6,164 nt of DNA, from contig CALGMY010000088.1 in the NCBI GenBank assembly GCA_937958785.1, positions 1-6,164 of the forward strand, written 5' to 3'. Below are positions 1-6,164 of this stretch, in pieces. The DNA comes from an uncultured Gammaproteobacteria bacterium. GTDB lineage: Bacteria; Pseudomonadota; Gammaproteobacteria; Steroidobacterales; GCA-2729495. The notes below the pieces were generated by a model. It did no database searches, was not told the origin of the DNA, and worked only from the letters and a program-made list of their open reading frames with translations. Every line of letters starts with the position of its first letter. The first letter of the stretch is position 1. The position numbers were made by a program, and so were the translations under genes.

Positions 1-830
1 AGCTGCCCCTCTACACGCCCCGGGGGACGGTGGTTCCGGTGAGCGCCGTGGCGGAGATTGCCGATACCGTCGATACCGACACGCTGCGCCGGGTGGATGG
101 GCGCCGCACCATCACGGTGTACGTGGTGCCGCCGCGGCGGGTGCCGCTGGAGACCGGGGTCAGCCTGGTGCAGGAGCAGGTCATCAGGGCACTGCGCGCG
201 GAGGGGGCGATTCCCGCCGGGGTCTCGCTGGACCTGTCCGGCGCCAGCGACCAGCTGGACAGCACCCGGGCCGCGCTGGGGGGCAACCTGCTGGTGGCGC
301 TCGTGATCTGCTACCTGCTCCTGGTGGCGATCTTCACCCACTGGGGACTGCCACTGCTCATCATGGTGGCGGTACCGGTCGGCATTGCCGGTGGCCTCCT
401 GGGCCTCGCGGCGCTGAACGGCGCGGGGGCGCTGCTGCCCCTCATCGGGCTGCGTCCGCTGGTGCAGCCCTTCGACATGATCACCATGCTTGGCTTCCTG
501 ATCCTCGTGGGCACCGTCGTCAACAACCCGATCCTGGTCGTGGACCAGGCCGTGCGGAACCTGCGGGCCGGGCAGGCGGTGCACGAGGCCGTGCAGGCTG
601 CCGTGCGCACCCGCCTCAGGCCCGTGCTGATGACCACCCTGACCACGGCGTTCGGGCTCGCGCCCCTGGTGCTGCTGCCGGGGGCGGGGACCGAGTTGTA
701 CCGCGGGCTGGGCGTCATCGTGCTCGGCGGGCTGCTCGTCTCCACGCTGGTCACGCTCACCTTCCTCCCGGCCCTGATGATCAGCCTCTTCGGGTGGCTG
801 AACAGGGGCGGTCGCCATGCGACCCGCTGA
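1..830 (+). CDS. RND (HAE-type) efflux transporter permease, C-terminal part
   Basis: This is the 3' end of an inner-membrane resistance-nodulation-division pump, which normally exports drugs, solvents or other toxic compounds using the proton gradient, with a periplasmic adaptor and outer-membrane channel. Reading is open from the window edge (first full codon at base 3), giving 275 visible residues of a protein usually near 1,000-1,050. Residues 1-92 are the end of the second periplasmic domain. Five hydrophobic segments follow at about 93-112, 116-138, 159-180, 206-226 and 234-263, matching TM8-TM12 of AcrB. TM10 has the signature GTVVNNPIL (170-178); where AcrB has the proton-relay Lys940 this protein has Asn, as in many HAE relatives. 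The conserved RPVLMTTLTTAFGLAPL stretch begins TM11. The gene ends with TGA at 828-830, inside the start of the ATPase gene, so the two are probably co-transcribed. No adaptor or outer-membrane gene is visible. Substrate cannot be told from sequence. Confidence 0.93.
   Translation, partial: LPLYTPRGTVVPVSAVAEIADTVDTDTLRRVDGRRTITVYVVPPRRVPLETGVSLVQEQVIRALRAEGAIPAGVSLDLSGASDQLDSTRAALGGNLLVALVICYLLLVAIFTHWGLPLLIMVAVPVGIAGGLLGLAALNGAGALLPLIGLRPLVQPFDMITMLGFLILVGTVVNNPILVVDQAVRNLRAGQAVHEAVQAAVRTRLRPVLMTTLTTAFGLAPLVLLPGAGTELYRGLGVIVLGGLLVSTLVTLTFLPALMISLFGWLNRGGRHATR
804..808 (+). promoter_or_regulatory. Ribosome binding site of the P-type ATPase, inside the RND gene
   Basis: AGGGG lies 8 nt before the ATG at 817 and within the last codons of the RND permease. 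It supports this ATG as the real start and fits translational coupling between the two overlapping genes. Confidence 0.6.
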
Positions 831-3525
831 GGGCCAGCCGGCGGGCCTTCCGGAGGCGCACAGCCTGCCCGCGGAGGACTGCCTCGCGGCCCTTGGCGCA
901 CAGAGGGACGGGCTGCCAGCGGTCGAGGCCGCGCGCCGCCTCGACGTCCACGGCGGGAACCGCCTGCCCGGGAGCCGCAGCCGCGGCCCGCTGCTGCGCT
1001 TCCTCGCGCATTTCCACAATGTGCTCATCTACGTGCTGATCGGCGCTGCCGTGGTCACGGCGGCACTCGATCACTGGGTGGATACCGGCGTGATCCTGGC
1101 CGTGGTCATCGTGAACGCGGTGATCGGGTTCATCCAGGAGGGCAGGGCCGAGGCGGCCATGGCCGCCATCCGGGGGCTCCTGGCGCCATCCGCCGCCGTG
1201 CTCCGGGACGGCCGGCGCCAGACCGTGGCGGCGGTCGACCTGGTACCGGGTGACATCGTGCTCCTGGAAGCGGGTGACCGGGTCCCGGCGGACCTCCGCC
1301 TGCTGGAAGGGAAGGGCATGCGGGTCGGGGAGGCGATCCTGACCGGCGAGTCCGTGCCGGTCGAGAAGTCGACGGAACCGGTGGCGGCTGACGCCGTGCT
1401 GGGTGACCGGACCTCGATGCTCTTCAGCGGCACGATGGTGGTGGCCGGCACCGGCCGCGGCCTGGTGGTGACCACCGGACCTGGTACGCAGATCGGGCGC
1501 ATCAGCCACCTCCTGGCCGAAGTGGAAGCCCTGGCCACGCCGCTGGTACGCCAGATGGATGCCTTCGCGCGCTGGCTCACCCTGTTCATCCTGCTGGTGG
1601 CCGCGAGCCTGCTCGCCTACGGCTGGTTCGTGCAGCATCATGATTTCAGCGAGCTGTTCATGGCCGTGGTCGGCCTCTCGGTGGCGGCGATTCCCGAAGG
1701 ACTGCCCGCGGTCCTGACCATCACCCTGGCCGTCGGGGTGCAGGCCATGGCCCGGCGCAATGCCATCGTGCGCCGCCTCCCGGCGATCGAGACCCTCGGC
1801 TCGGTCTCCGTGATCTGCACCGACAAGACCGGCACGCTCACGCGTAACGAAATGATGGTGGCCGCGGTGGCCTCGTCCGAACGGGCGTACACCGTGACAG
1901 GCGAAGGCTATGCCCCCGATGGGCGCGTGTTCCGGGACGGCTCGCCGGTTGATCCGGCCGGCCATCCCTGGCTGGTCGAGTTCGCCCGGGCAGCGGCCCT
2001 GTGCAACGACGCCGCCCTCCACCAGCGGGAGGGTGAATGGCGGGTCGAGGGTGACCCCATGGAGGGCGCATTGATCGCCTTCGCCGGCAAGGTCACGGGC
2101 GAGGGCGCCGGGTCATTCCGCGGCTGGACGCGCACCGACGTCATTCCCTTCGACCCCGCCCACCGCTACATGGCGGTGCTCCACCATGACCACGAAGGCA
2201 ATGCCCTCGTCCACGCCAAGGGGGCGCCGGAAGCCATCCTTCGCCTGTGCACCGGCCAGCGGGCCCCGGGCGGTGGCCAGGTGCCACTCGATGCGGCCCC
2301 CTGGACCGCGATGGTGGACAGGCTGGCGGGCGACGGATTGCGGGTCATCGCCGTGGCAACGCGGTCCCTGCCCCAGGCGCACACCGTGCTCAACGTGGCC
2401 GACCTCGAGGGCCAGCTGACGCTCATCGGCCTGATCGGGCTCATCGACCCGCCGCGTGCGGAGGCCATCGAGGCCGTCGCCGAATGCCATGCGGCGGGAA
2501 TCCGCGTGAAGATGATCACCGGCGATCATGCCGCGACGGCCCGGGCCATCGCGGCCCGCATCGGGCTCAGGAACTGCGACCGGGTGATGTCGGGCGCCGA
2601 GATCGCACTGCTCGGCGACGGCGAGCTCGCCGGGGCGGCCCTCGAGACCGACATCTTCGCCCGCACGTCACCTGCCGACAAACTGCGGCTGGTCGGCGCC
2701 CTCCAGGGGCAGGGCCTCACCGTCGCCATGACCGGCGACGGGGTGAACGACGCCCCGGCCCTCAAGCGTGCCGACGTGGGCATCGCCATGGGACGCAAGG
2801 GCACCGAGGCGGCCAGGGAGGCCTCGGCCTTCGTGCTGGCCGATGACAACTTCGCGACCATCGTGGCCGCCGTGCGGGAGGGGCGCACCGTCTACGACAA
2901 CCTCAAGAAGGTGATCAGCTGGACGCTGCCGACCAGCGCCGGCGAGGCCATGACGATCGTGGCCGCGCTGCTGGCGGGCCTGGCGCTCCCGATCACGGCG
3001 GGCCAGATCCTGTGGGTCAACCTGGTCACGGCGGTGACCCTGGGGCTCGCGCTCGCCTTCGAGCCCAGCGAGCCCGGCACCATGCGGCGCCCACCGCGGC
3101 CCCGCTCCCAGCCGCTGCTGACGGGCGAGCTCGTCTGGCACATCGTGCTGGTGTCCGCCCTGTTCGTCGCCATCGTCTTCGGGGTGTACACCTGGGCCGT
3201 CGACCAGGGTTACTCCCAGCCGCTGGCCCGGACGCTCGCCATGAACATGCTGGTCGTGCTCGAGATCTTCCACCTCTTCTACATCCGCAACCTGCACGGC
3301 ACGTCGCTCACCTGGGCGGCTGCGCGGGGTACCCCGGTCGTGTGGGCCTGCGTGCTGACGGTGACGGCCGCCCAGTTTGCGGTGACCTACGTGCCCGTGT
3401 TTCAGGACGTCTTCGGGACGGCCGCCGTGCCGCTCAGGGACGGCGTGCTGATCGTGCTGGCCGGCGCGATGTTCCTGCTGCTGATCGAGGTGGAGAAGCA
3501 GATGCGCCTTTCGCTGGCGCGCTGA
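817..3525 (+). CDS. Cation-transporting P-type ATPase, P2A (Ca2+/CtpF-like) family
   Basis: An inner-membrane ATP-driven cation pump of 902 aa, the usual length for the family. Domain order: N-terminal cation-ATPase domain (about 14-60), M1-M2 (about 65-106), actuator domain with TGES at 176-179, M3-M4 (about 255-312) with PEGLP at 293-297, phosphorylation site DKTGT with Asp336, nucleotide domain with KGAPE at 468-472, hinge TGDGVNDAPALK at 639-650, then M5-M10 (about 700-890). All catalytic motifs are intact, so it should be active. There is no N-terminal heavy-metal CxxC domain or CPC motif, which excludes the P1B class. By analogy with SERCA the ion-binding acids in M4 (Glu294), M5 (Glu710) and M8 (Glu816) are kept, but M6 reads NLVTAV, with Ala739 where SERCA has Asp800. 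That pattern is typical, as I recall, of bacterial CtpF-like pumps, often annotated as calcium or generic cation ATPases. The ion is therefore uncertain. The ATG overlaps the RND gene by 14 bp. Confidence 0.96.
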   Translation: MRPAEGQPAGLPEAHSLPAEDCLAALGAQRDGLPAVEAARRLDVHGGNRLPGSRSRGPLLRFLAHFHNVLIYVLIGAAVVTAALDHWVDTGVILAVVIVNAVIGFIQEGRAEAAMAAIRGLLAPSAAVLRDGRRQTVAAVDLVPGDIVLLEAGDRVPADLRLLEGKGMRVGEAILTGESVPVEKSTEPVAADAVLGDRTSMLFSGTMVVAGTGRGLVVTTGPGTQIGRISHLLAEVEALATPLVRQMDAFARWLTLFILLVAASLLAYGWFVQHHDFSELFMAVVGLSVAAIPEGLPAVLTITLAVGVQAMARRNAIVRRLPAIETLGSVSVICTDKTGTLTRNEMMVAAVASSERAYTVTGEGYAPDGRVFRDGSPVDPAGHPWLVEFARAAALCNDAALHQREGEWRVEGDPMEGALIAFAGKVTGEGAGSFRGWTRTDVIPFDPAHRYMAVLHHDHEGNALVHAKGAPEAILRLCTGQRAPGGGQVPLDAAPWTAMVDRLAGDGLRVIAVATRSLPQAHTVLNVADLEGQLTLIGLIGLIDPPRAEAIEAVAECHAAGIRVKMITGDHAATARAIAARIGLRNCDRVMSGAEIALLGDGELAGAALETDIFARTSPADKLRLVGALQGQGLTVAMTGDGVNDAPALKRADVGIAMGRKGTEAAREASAFVLADDNFATIVAAVREGRTVYDNLKKVISWTLPTSAGEAMTIVAALLAGLALPITAGQILWVNLVTAVTLGLALAFEPSEPGTMRRPPRPRSQPLLTGELVWHIVLVSALFVAIVFGVYTWAVDQGYSQPLARTLAMNMLVVLEIFHLFYIRNLHGTSLTWAAARGTPVVWACVLTVTAAQFAVTYVPVFQDVFGTAAVPLRDGVLIVLAGAMFLLLIEVEKQMRLSLAR

Positions 3526-3526
3526 C

Positions 3527-3559
3527 AAAAAACGGCGCCAGCGTTGCCGCTGGCGCCGT
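3527..3559 (-). terminator. Factor-independent terminator of the Rieske-usp unit
   Basis: A perfect 12-bp GC-rich inverted repeat (3532-3543 with 3548-3559) closes a 4-base loop (3544-3547). On the minus strand the hairpin is followed by six T residues (A tract 3527-3532 on +; the first T is also the last base pair), the classic form. It begins 21 nt after the usp stop codon. Read in the + direction the hairpin starts 6 nt after the ATPase stop but has no U tract behind it, so it should end + transcripts less well. Confidence 0.88.
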
Positions 3560-3580
3560 CGGTCGTCGCAGGATGCCGCG

Positions 3581-4024
3581 TCAGGCGGCCCGGATGGACA
3601 GCACCGGGCACGTGGCATGGCGGAGGACGCCCTCCGTCGTGCTGCCCAGCAGGAGGTGCTTGACGCCGCTGTAGCCGTGGGTGGTCATGACGATCATCGA
3701 GGCCTCGTGGTCCCTGGCATAGCCGACGATCTCCTCCGCCGGCCGGCCGACCAGCACCGCGGCCTTCGGCGGGCTGCCGAAGGCCTTGATGTTGGCCTTG
3801 ATGAAGGAGTCGAGGTGCTCCTCGGCGCTCTTCACGAGCTCGGTCACCGACGGGACGGCGACCGGGCCCATGTCGAGCGTGCTGTAGATCTGGGGCTCCT
3901 CGACCACGTAGATGCAGCGCACGTCGGCCTGCATCGTCTCGGCCATCTTGCGCACCCAGGGCAGCGCGGTCAGTGACCTCTCGGAAAAGTCGGTAGGTAC
4001 GACCAGGATGTTCTTGGCAGCCAT
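3581..4024 (-). CDS. Universal stress protein, UspA family
   Basis: A 147-aa cytoplasmic protein forming a single Usp domain. The family generally binds ATP or acts as a dimeric stress factor under starvation, hypoxia or oxidative stress; the target of this one is unknown. Visible features are the first beta strand ending in the conserved Asp (NILVVPTDFS, Asp12), the second strand with CIYVVEEP (37-44), and the C-terminal nucleotide-binding loop THG (115-117), nine residues, then Gly127-Ser128, followed by VLRHATCPVL. The first Gly of the G-2x-G-9x-G(S/T) motif is Thr here, a common variant, so ATP binding is likely but not certain. The ATG at 4024 has a strong AAAGGAG (4033-4039 on +) 8 nt upstream. 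It lies 48 bp after the Rieske gene on the same strand and ends just before a strong terminator, so it is probably the last gene of a two-gene operon. Confidence 0.95.
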   Translation of the reverse strand: MAAKNILVVPTDFSERSLTALPWVRKMAETMQADVRCIYVVEEPQIYSTLDMGPVAVPSVTELVKSAEEHLDSFIKANIKAFGSPPKAAVLVGRPAEEIVGYARDHEASMIVMTTHGYSGVKHLLLGSTTEGVLRHATCPVLSIRAA

Positions 4025-4072
4025 TGGGTATGCTCCTTTGGTGATGACCGGTGGGCTTGAAGGCCTAGCGTA

Positions 4073-5251
4073 TCAGCCCGCGGCCTCCTTGGTGGCCTTC
4101 CGCGCAGCCCGGCTGGCGAGCAGCGGCACCGGCTCCAGGACCCAGTTGCCCGAGCCGCGGCGGTGCGGGGAGGGGATCGCATAGGCCGTGTCCTTGCCGT
4201 TGCGGCGCGTGAACTCGTCCCAGTCGATCCGCCAGCCCTTCTCGTCGAACTTCGCGAGCCACTCCCGGTAGGCGACCACAGCCTTGTCCGCCGGCATCAG
4301 CACTTCCTTGGTGTTGCTGGTCGGCGTGCGCGGCGGGTAGACGTCCACCAGGATCTCGATGTCCTGCTGGGCGATGACCTTGTTGCGGGCATGGATCGGG
4401 CCGTCGTGCTGGGGCTCCAGCATGAAGTTGCGCATGTTGACGAAGAAGATGCGGGTCCTGGCCTGGTCCACCGGCTGCTCGAAGAAGTACTGGCGGAACT
4501 TCTGGTTCTTGCCCACGTTGATCTCCGTGATCATCGTGTTCGGCCCGTGGGTGCCGCTGCCCGCGTAGAGGTCGCCGGCCTCGGTCCTGGCCTGCTCCCA
4601 GGTCTTGTCCTGGAGGCCGGGGGCCTTGAAGCGGTGCAGGAACCACATGCCCCAGTTCTGGGGGTAGTTCTCGACGTCGTATTCCCGGACCTTGTAGGTC
4701 TCCCGGTTGATGCCCTTGAAGCCGTGCGTGGGGTGCACGAACTCGTTGTGGGCCGGGTCCAGGCCGTTCTCGATGGAGCGCTCGTAGTAATAGTCCACCT
4801 CGAGCACCAGGACGGAGTTGGCCCGCCAGGCCGGGTCGGTGTACTCCTCGATCTCGAGCAGGGGCGGCCGCTCGGCCTCCTGCAGGTCGCCCAGGAAGGC
4901 GAAGACGATGCCGTACTTCTCGACGGTGGGGTACGCGTCGACCTTGGCGCGGGGCGGCGTCTTGGTGCCGTAGCCGATCGACGGGATGTTCTCGCACTCC
5001 CCGTCGCCGTTGAACTCCCAGCCGTGGTAGGGGCACACGACGCAGTCGCCCTGGATGCGGGGATTCTTGCCGAGCTCCCAGGCGCCGCCGAGAGACCCGC
5101 CCCGGTGCACGCAGGTGTCGCTCAGCGTCCGGGCCTGGCCCTTGCTGTCGCGGAACACGGCGAAGTTGAGCCCGAGGACCTTCACGCGCTCGGGCTTGTC
5201 GGGGCCCAGGTCCTCGCTGCGGATCATCGGGTACCAGAAATTGATATACAT
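4073..5251 (-). CDS. Rieske [2Fe-2S] non-heme iron oxygenase, alpha subunit
   Basis: A 392-aa soluble oxygenase of the single-component-alpha type (VanA/pheophorbide a oxygenase-like). These enzymes pass electrons from a separate reductase through a Rieske cluster to a mononuclear iron that hydroxylates or demethylates an organic substrate. Rieske ligands are Cys47/His49 and Cys73/His76 (CVH and CPYHGW). The spacing between the pairs is 23 residues rather than the usual 15-17. The iron site is DPAH...H: bridging Asp165, His168 and His173, with Asp297 in QQDIEIL the likely third ligand. The start ATG at 5251 is supported by AGGGAG (5260-5265 on +) 8 nt upstream and by the family-like FWYP opening. 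The C-terminal 60 residues, rich in Arg and Trp, have no motif I know. No ferredoxin or reductase gene is in view, so electrons must come from elsewhere. The substrate is unknown. The gene is divergent from ccoN and followed by usp. Confidence 0.92.
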   Translation of the reverse strand: MYINFWYPMIRSEDLGPDKPERVKVLGLNFAVFRDSKGQARTLSDTCVHRGGSLGGAWELGKNPRIQGDCVVCPYHGWEFNGDGECENIPSIGYGTKTPPRAKVDAYPTVEKYGIVFAFLGDLQEAERPPLLEIEEYTDPAWRANSVLVLEVDYYYERSIENGLDPAHNEFVHPTHGFKGINRETYKVREYDVENYPQNWGMWFLHRFKAPGLQDKTWEQARTEAGDLYAGSGTHGPNTMITEINVGKNQKFRQYFFEQPVDQARTRIFFVNMRNFMLEPQHDGPIHARNKVIAQQDIEILVDVYPPRTPTSNTKEVLMPADKAVVAYREWLAKFDEKGWRIDWDEFTRRNGKDTAYAIPSPHRRGSGNWVLEPVPLLASRAARKATKEAAG

Positions 5252-5381
5252 TGTTAGGACTCCCTGAAAGGAGCCCCGATTCTTTGGGAAACCCTTTTCT
5301 GGAACAGTCCGAGGAACTACCTATACCCCGCCCCACGGGCGGCGGCTAAGGTGCCCATCAACCTCACCAGTGGAGTAAGCC
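5252..5381. promoter_or_regulatory. Divergent intergenic region between the Rieske gene and ccoN
   Basis: This 130-bp gap must hold promoters for both directions and is visibly richer in A and T in its left half than the coding DNA around it. A TATA-like hexamer at 5322-5327 (+, TATACC) overlaps one on the opposite strand (TATAGG, 5320-5325); neither has a good -35 element at 16-18 bp. A 6-bp GC hairpin (5328-5333 with 5337-5342, loop CAC) lies just downstream and would fall at the very start of a ccoN transcript from that -10. No complete FNR/Anr box is visible; only isolated half-sites occur (ATCAA at 5357-5361, TTGAT at 5241-5245). No sigma-54 site was seen. Exact promoter positions are guesses. 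Confidence 0.4.
5372..5375 (+). promoter_or_regulatory. Ribosome binding site that sets the GTG start of ccoN
   Basis: GGAG lies 6 nt before the GTG at 5382. No ATG in the same frame lies upstream, and the next in-frame ATG is codon 19, inside the first membrane helix, so the GTG start is preferred. Confidence 0.6.
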
Positions 5382-6164
5382 GTGGCCACGGCAACGCAAA
5401 CCTACAATGACCGGGTGGTGCGCCAGTTCGCACTGATGACTGTCGTCTGGGGTGTCGTCGGCATGCTGGTCGGCACCCTCATCGCCGCCCAGCTCGTCTG
5501 GCCGGCGCTGAACTTCGACCTCCCCTGGCTCACCTTCAGCCGCCTGCGGCCCCTGCACACCAACGCGGTGATCTTCGCCTTCGGTGGCTCGGCGCTCTTC
5601 GCGTCCTCCTACTACATCGTCCAGCGCACCTGCCACGTGCGGCTGTTCAGCGACGCCCTCGCGGCCTTCACGTTCTGGGGCTGGCAGCTCATCATCCTGC
5701 TCGCCGCGATCTCACTCCCGCTCGGCATGACGTCTGGCAAGGAGTACGCGGAGCTCGAGTGGCCGATCGACCTGCTCATCGCCGTGGTGTGGGTGGTTTA
5801 CGCGGTGGGGTTCTTCGGCAAGCTGCTGAAGCGCCGGGTGAAGCACATCTACGTGGCCAACTGGTTCTTCGCCGCCTTCATCATCACGATCGCCGTGCTG
5901 CACATCGTGAACAGCGCTGCGGTGCCCGTGACCTGGAACAAGTCGTACTCGCTGTACGCCGGTACCGTCGACGCCATGGTGCAGTGGTGGTACGGCCACA
6001 ATGCGGTGGGCTTCTTCCTGACGGCGGGCTTCCTCGGCATGATGTACTACTTCGTGCCCAAGCAGGCCGGCCGGCCGGTGTACTCCTACCGGCTCTCCGT
6101 GGTGCACTTCTGGGCACTCATCTCCATCTACATGTGGGCGGGCCCCCATCACCTGCACTACACC
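5382..6164 (+). CDS. ccoN: cbb3-type cytochrome c oxidase subunit I (N-terminal part)
   Basis: The catalytic, inner-membrane subunit of the high-affinity C-family heme-copper oxidase, which reduces oxygen to water with electrons from cytochrome c and conserves energy at low oxygen. The first 261 of about 475 residues are present; the gene runs off the window. Seven of twelve expected helices are visible (about 14-38, 60-82, 93-113, 129-148, 158-180, 204-224, 236-256). His59 in RPLHTNAVIF is the low-spin heme b ligand. His206 in the WWYGHNAVGF motif and the pair His256-His257 in GPHHLHY are the CuB ligands. Tyr250 in SIYMWAG corresponds to the His-Tyr cross-link tyrosine on helix VII that marks the C family. 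The GKEYAELEWP segment (119-128) is also typical. All active-site residues visible are intact. Start is GTG with GGAG 6 nt upstream. ccoO, ccoQ and ccoP are expected just outside to the right. Frame and motifs make the call very secure. Confidence 0.97.
   Translation, partial: MATATQTYNDRVVRQFALMTVVWGVVGMLVGTLIAAQLVWPALNFDLPWLTFSRLRPLHTNAVIFAFGGSALFASSYYIVQRTCHVRLFSDALAAFTFWGWQLIILLAAISLPLGMTSGKEYAELEWPIDLLIAVVWVVYAVGFFGKLLKRRVKHIYVANWFFAAFIITIAVLHIVNSAAVPVTWNKSYSLYAGTVDAMVQWWYGHNAVGFFLTAGFLGMMYYFVPKQAGRPVYSYRLSVVHFWALISIYMWAGPHHLHYT

Noticed and set aside
781..2022. Long minus-strand open frame (413 codons) opposite the ATPase start
   Set aside because: Composition is dominated by His, Gly, Arg and Gln, as expected of a GC-rich shadow frame; the + strand frame has all P-type ATPase motifs.
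2422..2448. Three imperfect 9-bp tandem repeats encoding LIG-LIG-LID
   Set aside because: This is the normal hydrophobic strand before DPPR in P2A ATPases; the repeat follows from the protein sequence and needs no other explanation.
2668..3618. Minus-strand open frame (316 codons) opposite the ATPase C-terminus and running through the terminator hairpin
   Set aside because: Low-complexity shadow composition, spans the terminator, and no recognisable domain.
5241..5254. Possible FNR/Anr box at the Rieske start (TTGAT-N4-ATTGT)
   Set aside because: The left half is perfect but the right half matches 2 of 5 bases, and the first half overlaps coding sequence.
4163..5257. Long open frame (364 codons) on the + strand opposite the Rieske gene
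   Set aside because: It is antisense to a gene with clear catalytic motifs, has a Val/Leu/Asp/His/Arg-rich composition typical of reverse-strand frames in high-GC DNA, and shows no known motif or good ribosome binding site.
5260..5273. Inverted repeat CTCC-N6-GGAG covering the Rieske ribosome binding site
   Set aside because: Only a 4-bp stem; too weak to claim sequestration of the binding site or a riboswitch.
4065..5336. Minus-strand frame (423 codons) overlapping the whole Rieske gene in another phase
   Set aside because: Rich in Arg, Pro, Gly and Ala with no motif; the in-phase Rieske reading has all iron and cluster ligands and a good ribosome binding site.
5348..5361. Possible FNR/Anr box before ccoN (AAGGT-N4-ATCAA)
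   Set aside because: Only the right half matches; the left half keeps 2 of 5 bases, which is no better than chance for a site of this kind.

Overview
The window looks like ordinary chromosome from a high-GC proteobacterium, most likely a gammaproteobacterium or a relative. The reasons are the high overall GC content, the cbb3-type oxidase, the HAE-type RND pump and the Rieske oxygenase. This is a judgement from protein style, not a database match. I see no mobile element, CRISPR array, tRNA or rRNA.

Layout. Bases 1-830 (+) hold the C-terminal third or less of an RND efflux permease that enters from the left edge. It overlaps by 14 bp a complete P2A-type cation-transporting ATPase of 902 aa (817-3525, +), so the two are probably co-transcribed. 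Next is a 55-bp convergent gap with a strong factor-independent terminator oriented for the minus strand. The minus strand carries a two-gene unit, transcribed right to left: a Rieske non-heme iron oxygenase alpha subunit (5251 to 4073), 48 bp, then a universal stress protein (4024 to 3581), ending at that terminator. A 130-bp divergent intergenic region (5252-5381) separates the oxygenase from ccoN, the cbb3 cytochrome oxidase catalytic subunit. ccoN starts at a GTG at 5382 and runs off the right edge.

How the genes may work together. The cbb3 oxidase is the high-affinity terminal oxidase for low oxygen. Universal stress proteins and CtpF-like P2A ATPases are also linked to hypoxia in some bacteria; in Mycobacterium tuberculosis ctpF lies beside a Usp gene within the DosR regulon. 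The window may therefore be the edge of a low-oxygen or redox-stress neighbourhood, with the RND pump and ATPase as an export module. This is inference: no canonical FNR/Anr box is visible before ccoN or elsewhere in the divergent gap.

I do not find a clearly new system. The points most worth checking are the elongated cluster-binding loop of the Rieske protein, its pairing with Usp, the altered ion-site residues of the ATPase, and the overlapping RND-ATPase pair.
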